DNA of 64,000 nt from Maribacter thermophilus (GCF_001020565.1 NZ_LDAS01000001.1:1394766-1458765), one strand, 5' to 3'; counted from the first letter of the stretch, positions 54,662-62,314 are shown. Notes: generated from the letters alone by a model not told the origin. Numbers and translations: made by a program.

Positions 54662-55819
54662 ATGACAACAAAAGTAAGTTTAAGACAAAAGAAAATAAGT
54701 AAGGGGCGTAAAAGCCTGTATCTTGACTTTTACCCACCAATACCACACCCCGAAACAGGCGAACCCACACGCAGGGAGTTTTTAGGGCTTTACATTTACG
54801 AGAAACCTAAAACACCTATTGACAAACAGCACAATACTGAAACTTTGAAAATAGGCGAAAGCATACGTCAAAAGCGTGAAAACTTCTTAAACAAGCCCGA
54901 AATTTACAGCCAGTACGAAAAGGAACAACTAAGGTTAAAGGAATTAAACGAACAATGTTTTATTGAATACGTCACTAAGTTAACTAACAAACGCAAAGGC
55001 AGTAACCGTTTAAGTTGGGTTTCAGCACTCAAATACCTTGACACCTTTACAAATGGTAGTTTAAAGTTTGCCGACCTCAACGAAAAGTTTTTAGAAGACT
55101 TCAAAGAATACCTACTTACTACCAAAAGCAATAAGAGTAACAAAACAACCCTTTCACAAAATTCAGCCGTTTCGTATTTCAATAAGGTTAAAGCTGCACT
55201 AAAACAAGCCTACAAAGACGGTATTTTACAATACGACTTAAACGCCAAAGTAAAGCCCATAAAAGCAGCCGAAACAAGACGTGAATACTTAACCCTTGAC
55301 GAACTTAATAAACTTGTAAAAACCCCGTGCAATGATGTTTTATTAAAACGTGCAGCCCTATTTTCAGCACTTACAGGGTTGAGGTTTTCAGACATTCAAA
55401 AAATGACTTGGGGCGAACTGGAATACATAAACGGGCAAGGGTATTTCCTGAACTTCAACCAAAAGAAAACCAAAGGTGTTGAGGTATTGCCAATTTCAGA
55501 ACAGGCGTACAGCTTTACAGAGGGTACAGAAAACCCAAAGGATATGCCACAGGATAAACCCGTATTTGAGGGGCTTAAATATTCAGCCTACAATAATAAA
55601 CACCTATTTCAATGGATTGGAGCAGCAGGAATAACAAAGGATATTACCTTTCATTGTTTCAGACATACGTTTGCCACCTTGCAACTGTTTAATGGTACGG
55701 ATATTTATACCGTTTCCAAAATGTTAGGACATAAAGACCTGAAAACAACGCAGGTTTACGCCAAAATAGTTGATGAAGCTAAACGGACAGCAGCCAATAA
55801 AATAAAACTGGATATGTAA
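54662..55819 (+). CDS. int: Tyrosine site-specific integrase
   Basis: 385 residues. An N-terminal arm-binding domain begins VSLRQKKISKGRKSLYLDFY. A SAM-like core-binding domain follows (about 105-200), then the catalytic domain. The catalytic residues are all present: Arg in LTGLRFSDIQK (about 241), His-x-x-Arg in FHCFRHTFAT (about 330), His in MLGHKDLKTT and nucleophile Tyr in TQVYAKIV (about 364). It should recombine the 16-bp site in mnmE with the element's circular form. It lies next to attL, as normal. The leader AAAGCATAAAAG just before the ATG is repeated before the next gene. Confidence 0.95.
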   Translation: MTTKVSLRQKKISKGRKSLYLDFYPPIPHPETGEPTRREFLGLYIYEKPKTPIDKQHNTETLKIGESIRQKRENFLNKPEIYSQYEKEQLRLKELNEQCFIEYVTKLTNKRKGSNRLSWVSALKYLDTFTNGSLKFADLNEKFLEDFKEYLLTTKSNKSNKTTLSQNSAVSYFNKVKAALKQAYKDGILQYDLNAKVKPIKAAETRREYLTLDELNKLVKTPCNDVLLKRAALFSALTGLRFSDIQKMTWGELEYINGQGYFLNFNQKKTKGVEVLPISEQAYSFTEGTENPKDMPQDKPVFEGLKYSAYNNKHLFQWIGAAGITKDITFHCFRHTFATLQLFNGTDIYTVSKMLGHKDLKTTQVYAKIVDEAKRTAANKIKLDM

Positions 55820-55840
55820 CCACTTAAAGCATAAAAGGCT

Positions 55841-57232
55841 ATGAAAGAAGACTTATTATTTTTTTCAAACACGATATGTTCAATTCCTTTAAACACACTT
55901 ACAATTCAAAGATTGATTTATTTAGATAGTTGTTTATTACAGGTGGAATTTACAGACCCAAACAGCTTCATATTGCAAGACCTTTTGATAAATGTAAACA
56001 AGAATTATGTTAATGTAGTATTACAAAATTTATCAAAGGCTATTCAAACTAATTGCGGTAACAACATTGATTTGGATAATGTAAATGTTCCTGAAAAATT
56101 CGGGTACAGTTTTAAGCCTAACAATAATGAAAAATCAATAAGTAAAATTTATAAAGAGTATAAAATTAGCCCAACACAGCAAGAGCAGTTTAAAATAATT
56201 TGGTTAAAGACCTTTATTGAAAAGTTAAAAAAAATTGATTTTACAATTAGAAGTCTTTTACAATTACCCCAAAAAGATTATAGCAAACTAAAACCTGTAA
56301 AAGTTTTTGAATTATTTGAGGAATACCAAGTTTTTACTAGTAAGTTTCAACAAGAAATTGAAAAGGAATTTTTAAAGCCTAATTCAAAAAGTGACAAATT
56401 AAATTTCTACTTCAATAAAATGCTACCTGATTATATTGAAAAAATTGATAACTATTTTTCGCAATTTGAAGATTTGCAAACAAGTTTCAAAAGTCAATTT
56501 GGCTATCTTAACAACGAATATAATTCATTAAATAATATAATTTCAAAAGCACAAATAAACGAGATAAGTAGATTTGAATTGTTTTTTAAAAAAATTGATT
56601 TTAATGATTTTGAAAATGTAAAAAACAAATATTTATACGCTATTTCAAAATATGAAAGCAACAAAAGATTGCAACAACAAAAAACATCTATTTTTTTAAC
56701 TGAATTGAGTAATAGAATTTCTAATTTAACAATAGAGATTTCTGAAACAGAAAAAAATAATGTGTTACCTCAACCAATAAACAAAGACCAAACCGAAAAG
56801 CCAAAACCTGAACCAAAAGAAACAGAACTTTTGGAAAAGATTAAAAAGCATTTTGAGTTTATGTTAAGTGATTGTCCACGAAAAGGAAAGCCAATTTTAA
56901 CCAATGAAAACGACTTTAATAAATTAATAAAATGGACTACTTATTTTTTTGAAAACAACTTTGAAGTACCTAAAATTTCAGAGCCTATAAAGTCAGTAAA
57001 TACAAATTTCTATATTACCCAATTAGCGTTTCACATACTGTTTGATGAATTAAGAAAAACAGGGTTTCATAATCAAAGAACAAAAAGCAAGACACCTTTG
57101 TTTTTACTTTGGGAAAGTTGTTTTGCAGATTACAAAGGATATAGAGAAACAAACTTTTGGAAAGTAAAGAAAAAGAAGGACAACGGTACTGATTACGACA
57201 TAGAAGTAAAGAAACTTATGTTAATCGACTAA
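55841..57232 (+). CDS. Unrecognised 463-residue element protein
   Basis: No family recognised. The protein is rich in Asn, Lys, Phe and Ile, and its DNA is clearly more AT-rich than that of the integrase and helicase. The N-terminal two thirds looks like helical or coiled segments (ISKAQINEISRFELFFKKID, YESNKRLQQQKTSIFLTELS). A Pro/Lys/Glu linker near residue 315 (NKDQTEKPKPEPKETEL) leads to a compact C-terminal domain (about 325-463) with HFEFMLSDCPRKGKPIL, FNKLIKWTTYFFENNFEVP and LFLLWESCFADYKGYRETNFW. No signal peptide or membrane helix. It occupies the usual cargo slot between integration and replication modules. Defence, regulation or host takeover are all possible. Confidence 0.65.
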   Translation: MKEDLLFFSNTICSIPLNTLTIQRLIYLDSCLLQVEFTDPNSFILQDLLINVNKNYVNVVLQNLSKAIQTNCGNNIDLDNVNVPEKFGYSFKPNNNEKSISKIYKEYKISPTQQEQFKIIWLKTFIEKLKKIDFTIRSLLQLPQKDYSKLKPVKVFELFEEYQVFTSKFQQEIEKEFLKPNSKSDKLNFYFNKMLPDYIEKIDNYFSQFEDLQTSFKSQFGYLNNEYNSLNNIISKAQINEISRFELFFKKIDFNDFENVKNKYLYAISKYESNKRLQQQKTSIFLTELSNRISNLTIEISETEKNNVLPQPINKDQTEKPKPEPKETELLEKIKKHFEFMLSDCPRKGKPILTNENDFNKLIKWTTYFFENNFEVPKISEPIKSVNTNFYITQLAFHILFDELRKTGFHNQRTKSKTPLFLLWESCFADYKGYRETNFWKVKKKKDNGTDYDIEVKKLMLID

Positions 57233-57247
57233 CAAATACAACTACCC

Positions 57248-57264
57248 GTAAAATCGGATTTTAC
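57248..57264. promoter_or_regulatory. Perfect palindrome before the replication operon
   Basis: GTAAAATCGGATTTTAC, 8+1+8, lies 16 bases after the previous stop and inside a larger ACCCGTAAAA / TTTTACCCGT context. There is no T-run, so an operator is more likely than a terminator. Confidence 0.5.
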
Positions 57265-57300
57265 CCGTGAATTAACCGTATTTCCGTTTCAGTATTTCGC

Positions 57301-57325
57301 AAAGTATTATAAACAAAAATACTTT
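57301..57325. promoter_or_regulatory. Inverted repeat over the start region of the HTH gene
   Basis: AAAGTATT (57301-57308) and AATACTTT (57318-57325) form an 8-bp inverted repeat with a 9-base spacer that ends 4 bases before ATG 57330. It could be an autoregulatory operator or hide the ribosome-binding region in the mRNA. Confidence 0.5.
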
Positions 57326-57329
57326 CGAT

Positions 57330-57686
57330 ATGACTGAAAATTTAACACACGACACGTTACCACAAGGAGTAACACGGCTAATTAAAGAAGTTAGCGAACT
57401 TAAACGCCTGTTAATTGAAAAACAGGAACAACCCACCACTGAACAGCCTGAACAATGGCTTGACCTCAACGACCTTATTCAGTACGACCCTGAAAAGCGT
57501 ACAAAACCCACTTGGTACAGTAAAATTTCACGCAATGAAGTACCACACTATAAACGGGGTAAAAAAATCTATTTCCTAAAATCTGAAATTGATGAATGGT
57601 TAAAGCAAGGGCGTAAAAAATCTAATGCAGAAATACAAGAAAAAGCGGAAACGTATTTGTCGAACAATAAAAAAGCCTTGAAGTAA
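57330..57686 (+). CDS. Small HTH (MerR/excisionase-like) DNA-binding protein
   Basis: 118 residues. A short N-terminal coil (VTRLIKEVSELKRLLIEKQEQ) suggests dimerisation. The HTH_17-like unit follows: WLDLNDLIQYDPEKRTKPTWYSKISRNEVPHYKRGKKIYFLKSEIDEWL (about 48-98), in which the wing with RGKKIYF precedes EIDEWL, typical of excisionase-fold regulators. First gene of the replication operon, overlapping the next by one base (TAATG). The palindromes upstream are its natural candidates for binding. Confidence 0.8.
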   Translation: MTENLTHDTLPQGVTRLIKEVSELKRLLIEKQEQPTTEQPEQWLDLNDLIQYDPEKRTKPTWYSKISRNEVPHYKRGKKIYFLKSEIDEWLKQGRKKSNAEIQEKAETYLSNNKKALK

Positions 57687-58081
57687 TGGAAAACAAAAAC
57701 AACAAGGCTAATGCTTTTAAGCACAAAAGACAGCCACAAGTTAAGCAATTAGTTTTAAAATCTATTGTAAAACAAATTGAAAAAAGAACTGGAGCGAGTA
57801 TTTCAGAACTTAAAAATAAGTATTCAGAAGAAACTTTATTTGCAGTTGCATTAAAACACGTTACTACAACTAAAAAAGCACTTTGCAAGGCGTTAGATAT
57901 AAACATTGATAATGCTTGCAGGTTTAAGCGTAAACTTGAAATTAACGGTTTATTAGTGCAGTCTATTGATCAGGTTATTTGCCCTTTTACAAAACGTTCA
58001 GCACACCTTTTAAGCACCAACCCCAAAGAGTTTGAGAGGTTATTAAAATCTAAGTCTAACCAAACTAAACTTTTTGAGTAA
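57686..58081 (+). CDS. Small winged-helix-like protein of the replication operon
   Basis: 131 residues. No named family, but the middle (LFAVALKHVTTTKKALCKALDINIDNACRFKRKLEINGLLVQSID, about 50-95) reads like a winged helix. A basic N-terminal tail (KHKRQPQVKQ) precedes it and a Ser/Lys/Asn-rich tail follows. It overlaps the gene before and the helicase after by a single base each. This arrangement implies equal amounts and a role in replication initiation or control, which is inference. Confidence 0.65.
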   Translation: MENKNNKANAFKHKRQPQVKQLVLKSIVKQIEKRTGASISELKNKYSEETLFAVALKHVTTTKKALCKALDINIDNACRFKRKLEINGLLVQSIDQVICPFTKRSAHLLSTNPKEFERLLKSKSNQTKLFE

Positions 58082-59565
58082 TGGAAGCAAAAAAGTTAAA
58101 CCCACAGTTTGACGACTTGGCAAAGGCAGAAACCTTTACTAATCATATTCAGGAAATAACGGAAACCAAAGCAACCCCACACGCTGAAATATTAAACCAG
58201 TTAATTGAACAGTTTGAACCGTTGGACTTTGAAGCAATGGCAAACCCACACAATGCCGAAAACTTCAAACTAAGTAATAAGCACTATACTGTTTTATCTA
58301 TTGAAAACGTCTTACAGATAGCTGAAAACAATCGTTGGGGCTTATGCAAAAACCACGATTTTATTTATTTGTTCAATGGTACTTACTGGGATGAACTCAA
58401 TAAAGAAACATTCCAAAAGTTTTTAGGAAAGGCAGCCGAAAAAATGGGCGTTCCTACCTTTTCAGCTCGGTACTATAAATTCAGAAAAGAATTATACGAA
58501 CAATTTTTAGGTACAGCATACCTTGAACCTAAACCACCGTTGGCAAATAGGGTTTTAATCAACTTGCAAAACGGCACGTTTGAAGTAAGCCCAAACGGTA
58601 CACAATTAAGACCGTTTGACCGTGCAGACTTCCTTACCTATCAATTACCATTTGAATACAACCCACAGGCAAAAGCCCCTTTATTTGAAGAGTATTTAAA
58701 CAAGGTATTGCCCGATAAAGAACGACAAAAGGTTTTAGCTGAATATTTGGGCTTTGTTTTCATTAAGCACGGGAGCAATAGGCTAAAAGAAGAAAAGGCG
58801 TTAATACTTTACGGTACTGGGGCAAATGGTAAGTCCGTATTCTTTGAAATAGTAAGTGCCTTACTGGGTGCAGAAAATACAAGCAACTATTCATTGCAAA
58901 GCCTTACAAATGATAACGGCTATTTCAGGGCGAAATTGGCTAATAAGTTGGTAAACTATGCAAGTGAGATAAACGGCAAACTGGAAAGTGCAATTTTTAA
59001 ACAATTAGTTTCAGGCGAACCCGTTGAAGCCCGTTTACCTTATGGCGAACCTTTCACGCTGAAACAATACGCCAAACTAATATTTAACTGTAATGAGTTA
59101 CCCAAAGACGTTGAACATACAAACGCCTATTTCAGACGGTTTTTAATCATTCCCTTTGATGTTACCATACCACCACAGGAACAGGATAAACAACTACACA
59201 CCAAAATAATTGAAAAGGAACTTTCAGGCGTTTTTAACTGGGTACTGGACGGCTTAAACAGACTATTGGAGCAAAAGAGGTTTACAGATTGTGAAGCGGT
59301 AAAACAAGCCGTTGAACAGTACAAAAGCCAGTCCGATAGTGTAAAGATGTTTATTGATGAAAACAACTACCAAAGCAGCCCAACCGATTACAGGCTAATA
59401 AAAGAACTATACGCCGAATACAGGGGCTATTGTATTGAGGACGGTTTTAAGCCCGTGAACAAGTCAAATTTCATTAAACGCCTTTCAGGTTTCGGGGTTT
59501 TGGTTGATAGACTTAATGTAGGTAATGTAGCGTATTTGTCAAACGGTAAAACTTATTCTTTTTGA
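58081..59565 (+). CDS. P4/D5-type phage replicative helicase
   Basis: 494 residues. The N-terminal D5_N-like region (about 70-200) precedes a superfamily 3 helicase. Walker A is ILYGTGANGKSVFF (about 243-256), Walker B-like LVNYASEINGKLESAIFKQL follows, and sensor/motif C is KLIFNCNELPKDVEHTNAYFRRF, ending in Arg residues. The C-terminal part (YKSQSDSVKMFIDENNYQ and later) is the winged helix common to phage/plasmid primases of the P4 family. It lacks the N-terminal primase domain; the next gene supplies a primase-like part. It should unwind element DNA after excision. Translation is coupled to both neighbours. Confidence 0.9.
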   Translation: MEAKKLNPQFDDLAKAETFTNHIQEITETKATPHAEILNQLIEQFEPLDFEAMANPHNAENFKLSNKHYTVLSIENVLQIAENNRWGLCKNHDFIYLFNGTYWDELNKETFQKFLGKAAEKMGVPTFSARYYKFRKELYEQFLGTAYLEPKPPLANRVLINLQNGTFEVSPNGTQLRPFDRADFLTYQLPFEYNPQAKAPLFEEYLNKVLPDKERQKVLAEYLGFVFIKHGSNRLKEEKALILYGTGANGKSVFFEIVSALLGAENTSNYSLQSLTNDNGYFRAKLANKLVNYASEINGKLESAIFKQLVSGEPVEARLPYGEPFTLKQYAKLIFNCNELPKDVEHTNAYFRRFLIIPFDVTIPPQEQDKQLHTKIIEKELSGVFNWVLDGLNRLLEQKRFTDCEAVKQAVEQYKSQSDSVKMFIDENNYQSSPTDYRLIKELYAEYRGYCIEDGFKPVNKSNFIKRLSGFGVLVDRLNVGNVAYLSNGKTYSF

Positions 59566-59566
59566 T

Positions 59567-61042
59567 ATGAATACAGAATACCGATACATATTTGAAAAAG
59601 GAAGTAAAAAACACCTTTGCCCGAATTGTGATAAAAAACGTTTTGTAAGATACATTGATACACAAACAGGCGAATACTTACCTGAACAGTACGGACGTTG
59701 CGACCGTGAAAGCAAATGCGGTTATTTTTTAAACCCATACAAAGACGGTTACACAAAAGCTATTTGGGAGCGGGAGCAAGGAAATAAAACAGACTGGAAG
59801 CCACAGCAGCCAAAACGAAAAAAGAAGCCCGTAAACAAGCCGAAAAGAACGTTTATTCCCGTTGAGGTATTCAACCGTACTCGTGCAGGATATGAACAGA
59901 ATACCTTTATTCAAAACCTACTTACACGGGTTGCCTTTCCTTTTGAAGTGCAGGACATTGAAAAGGTTATTTCATTGTATCATTTGGGAACAGTACAAAA
60001 CGGGTACCGTACGGGGTCGAATACTTTTCCTTTTGTTGATATAAACGGCAATATTAGGGCAATACAAGTGAAACATTTTGACGAACAGAACCGCACAAAA
60101 GCAACAGACTTTTTGCACTCAATAATTGAAAAGTACCATACCCGAAACAATAAGCCGTTGCCTGAATGGTTGGAAGCGTACAATAAGAATGAAACAAAGG
60201 TTTCCTGTTTGTTTGGCGAACACCTTTTAAGTAAATACACATACAACCCTATTGCCTTGGTTGAAGCCCCTAAAACGGCAATTTATGGCACGTTGTATTT
60301 TGGTTTTCCTGAACAGCCTACAAACTTACTTTGGTTGGCAGTTTACAATTTGAGCAGTTTAAACCTCAACAAATGCAAGGCCTTAAAAGGCAGGAATGTT
60401 TATTTGTTTCCCGACCTATCAAAAGACGGCAAAGCCTTTGAGTTATGGAGCAATAAGGCCACCGAAATACAAAAGCGTTTACAGGGTACATACTTTCACG
60501 TTTCGGACTTACTGGAACAGTTAGCACCACAGCAAGACAAAGAACAAGGCAAAGACATTGCAGACTATCTAATAAAACAGGATTGGCGACTGTATAGAAA
60601 GAAGCAAGAAAGAATTGTTTTTAGAACGCTAAAAAAGGAAACATCACAGCCCGAACCTGAACCAGTTGAAACCTCAACCCGTGAAAATAGTGAAAAACGT
60701 GAACGTCAAAAAAAAACCTTTTTTTCGCAACCTGAACCAAAACTAAATGAACCCAACTACATAAAAGAAACTGAACGAATTGAACTACCAAAAAAGGAAC
60801 AACCCGAAAACTGGGGTAACGATATTGCAGAACTGGAAAACTACTTTGCAAGTATTGAACTGCCAACTCAACCTATAAAACTTAACAAAGGCAGTACAAT
60901 AAAGAACTGTTCCTTATTCATTGAAAGCCATTTTATCAATGTGAAAAAAAACGATGGAAAAACGAGGTTTTTACCCTATTTAAGTCGATTACATGAATTG
61001 AAAAATCATTTGAATAATCAAGATTTTTCAATTATTCCTTAA
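59567..61042 (+). CDS. Zinc-ribbon primase-like protein (DUF6371/Toprim-type)
   Basis: 491 residues. The N-terminal zinc ribbon has HLCPNCDKKRFVRY and YGRCDRESKCGYFLN (about 17-52), similar to DnaG-type zinc fingers. After a basic linker comes a Toprim-like region (about 150-325), with FPFVDINGNIRAIQVKHFD, PIALVEAPKTAIYGTLYFGFP and KGRNVYLFPDLSKDGKAFE. In that region the Glu in VEAPKTA and the Asp in FPDLSKDG fit Toprim acidic positions. The C-terminal 150 residues are Pro/Glu/Lys-rich and then unique. It starts one base after the helicase stop. Together they form a split P4-like primase-helicase. Confidence 0.82.
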   Translation: MNTEYRYIFEKGSKKHLCPNCDKKRFVRYIDTQTGEYLPEQYGRCDRESKCGYFLNPYKDGYTKAIWEREQGNKTDWKPQQPKRKKKPVNKPKRTFIPVEVFNRTRAGYEQNTFIQNLLTRVAFPFEVQDIEKVISLYHLGTVQNGYRTGSNTFPFVDINGNIRAIQVKHFDEQNRTKATDFLHSIIEKYHTRNNKPLPEWLEAYNKNETKVSCLFGEHLLSKYTYNPIALVEAPKTAIYGTLYFGFPEQPTNLLWLAVYNLSSLNLNKCKALKGRNVYLFPDLSKDGKAFELWSNKATEIQKRLQGTYFHVSDLLEQLAPQQDKEQGKDIADYLIKQDWRLYRKKQERIVFRTLKKETSQPEPEPVETSTRENSEKRERQKKTFFSQPEPKLNEPNYIKETERIELPKKEQPENWGNDIAELENYFASIELPTQPIKLNKGSTIKNCSLFIESHFINVKKNDGKTRFLPYLSRLHELKNHLNNQDFSIIP

Positions 61043-61245
61043 CTATTTAGGTTTCATTACAAAAGAGAATTAAATACCACAACCTTATAAATTCCCAACT
61101 CTATACAATGAGGCGTTACAACTAATTATTACCAAGCTAAAAGAGCAAAGGGAATACCATTACAATAAACGCTTTAAAAGCGTTTGCAAAAAATACAATT
61201 TGATTTAAACTTTCTTTCTTCACTACTATCATGTACCTTTAAGAC
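61043..61245 (+). other. Intergenic region: startless frame and palindrome
   Basis: A frame of 44 codons from 61074 to 61208 lacks any ATG but looks protein-like: LYNEALQLIITKLKEQ followed by REYHYNKRFKSVCKKYNLI. It could be the remnant of a deleted gene. Inside it is a perfect palindrome AAACGCTTTAAAAGCGTTT (61167-61185, 9+1+9), possibly a weak terminator of the replication operon or an origin-proximal site. The rest is AT-rich. A GTACCT word occurs at 61231-61236. Confidence 0.4.
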
Positions 61246-61449
61246 ATGGCGGACTTTTGTAATAAATGCAGAAATAAATTAGGTATGCAAACAATTATAC
61301 AGTCCATTGATTTTTGCGAACATTGCCAACAATCAAAATTTACATTTCAGAGCATAATATATTTTATTAGATGGGCACTTGCTATAATTGTTGTTGGGTT
61401 AACTATAATATCTATCTTTCTTCTATCATACTATTTTTTTCACTTTTGA
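61246..61449 (+). CDS. Small zinc-ribbon membrane protein
   Basis: 67 residues. Two CxxC pairs (FCNKC at about 4-8, FCEHC at about 25-29) form a rubredoxin-like zinc ribbon. A membrane helix follows (WALAIIVVGLTIISIFLLSYYFF, about 43-65), so the ribbon probably faces the cytoplasm. No family recognised. The stop overlaps a spurious upstream ATG of the lipoprotein frame. The two genes form a small distal unit, the typical place for cargo in mobile elements. Confidence 0.6.
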   Translation: MADFCNKCRNKLGMQTIIQSIDFCEHCQQSKFTFQSIIYFIRWALAIIVVGLTIISIFLLSYYFFHF

Positions 61450-61485
61450 ATGATTAATATTAACTCGTTAAATAAAATTTACACA

Positions 61486-61920
61486 ATGAAAAAAAATTTA
61501 TTACTCATATTAATTTTATCTTTTTTTTCTTGTAACAGTTCAGATGAAAATTCTGACTCTCAAATGGTCAATGAAAATTCTGAATTACTAATTGGTAAGT
61601 GGGCTTATGTTTCGGTAAAAAGAAATGGCAGTATAATTGATTTTGTACATTCTGGTGAGGGGTGTTCTGATTTCAAGCCTGATTACATTGAGTTTACTGA
61701 AAACGGAAGATACATACAATTTGCTTTTTTAAATTGTCAAGAAGAATTCAGTACTAATCTTCTTTACAAACTAGTAGATAACGCAATAATAGTTTCTTAT
61801 GAGAGCACTAATGAAGAAGCTTTTACAAGTGAAATAATAGAGATAAGTTCTAGTACTTTAATACTCCGAACAATATCAAATGATATTGTTTTAGAAGAAG
61901 GGTTTAGTAAAATAGAATAA
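61486..61920 (+). CDS. Small lipoprotein, lipocalin-like
   Basis: 144 residues starting MKKNLLLILILSFFSCNSSD, a lipoprotein signal with the lipid-bearing Cys at residue 16. The mature part (about 30-144) begins LLIGKWAYVSVKRNGSII, and IEFTENGRYIQFAFLN plus IIEISSSTLILRTIS fit a single small beta-barrel of the lipocalin-like kind common in Bacteroidota lipoproteins. The frame opens earlier at 61450, but the lipobox fixes the start at 61486. It would sit on the outer membrane or periplasmic side. As element cargo it could change the cell surface, for instance phage exclusion; that is speculation. Confidence 0.7.
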   Translation: MKKNLLLILILSFFSCNSSDENSDSQMVNENSELLIGKWAYVSVKRNGSIIDFVHSGEGCSDFKPDYIEFTENGRYIQFAFLNCQEEFSTNLLYKLVDNAIIVSYESTNEEAFTSEIIEISSSTLILRTISNDIVLEEGFSKIE

Positions 61921-62008
61921 GAAATTATTTTGTTTAAATATTCTATAACATATCGTCAATTCATTTTATTGAAGCAACAATAAATAAATGATGTTTTCCC
62001 CTTACCCC

Positions 62009-62031
62009 TGTACCTTATTTGTACCTCAAAA
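62009..62031 (+). repeat. GTACCT repeats, candidate integrase arm sites (right end)
   Basis: CTGTACCTTA at 62009-62018, then TTATTTGTACCTCAAAA at 62015-62031, which is an exact 17-base copy of 53943-53959 at the left end, in the same orientation. It lies 36 bases inside attR. Confidence 0.7.
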
Positions 62032-62066
62032 TCTTAACTAATTGATATTCAATACCAATTACTTTT

Positions 62067-62082
62067 TGTATTGGAAAGTAAT
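62067..62082 (+). repeat. attR: right 16-bp direct repeat
   Basis: TGTATTGGAAAGTAAT, identical to the mnmE end. On its left, ATTACTTT (62058-62065) is the inverse of AAAGTAAT (62075-62082), with 9 bases between, as expected of a core with two inverted integrase-binding sites. Confidence 0.9.
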
Positions 62083-62257
62083 AAGGTCGAACAACATCAA
62101 ACAATACCCTATTAAAGACTAATAAACAGGTATTTATAAAAAATTATCAAAATTTTCGTTTCTTTTTATTGGATGATAATTGTACTTTATTTAGTTGATG
62201 CCGAAGTGTACCTTTTAAACTGTTAATACAATGAAGGTACAATAATGTGTATCTCCC

Positions 62258-62314
62258 ATGAAAATAATACTCCGAAAAAAGAAACTAAAGAACAATAAGG
62301 AAAGTCTTTATCTG
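62258..62314 (+). pseudogene. Second tyrosine integrase, N-terminal remnant
   Basis: ATG 62258 encodes MKIILRKKKLKNNKESLYL before the frame hits IS DNA and ends five codons later. This is the standard start of Bacteroidota tyrosine integrase arm-binding domains and parallels the intact integrase (LRQKKISKGRKSLYL). The rest is missing, replaced by the IS3 remnant at about 62313. It marks a second element that once sat between attR and the right flank. The 175 bases between attR and this ATG hold no other gene. Confidence 0.7.

Larger units (their letters stand above)
53767..62082. mobile_element. Integrative element at the 3' end of mnmE (satellite-like)
   Basis: Bounded by perfect 16-bp direct repeats TGTATTGGAAAGTAAT, with copies exactly 8,300 bases apart. 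Gene order from mnmE: zinc-finger/HTH protein, tyrosine integrase, an unrecognised 463-residue protein, two small DNA-binding proteins, P4/D5-type helicase, zinc-ribbon primase-like protein, a small zinc-ribbon membrane protein and a lipoprotein, all on the plus strand. The codon and base composition (AAA/ACA-rich) differs from the core genes. No relaxase, conjugation or virion gene is visible. It is therefore a minimal self-replicating integrative element, a phage-satellite-like island, or a mobilisable element that lost its transfer gene. Genomic islands in Enterobacteriaceae (SGI1 family) are known to use the same mnmE 3' end. Confidence 0.88.
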
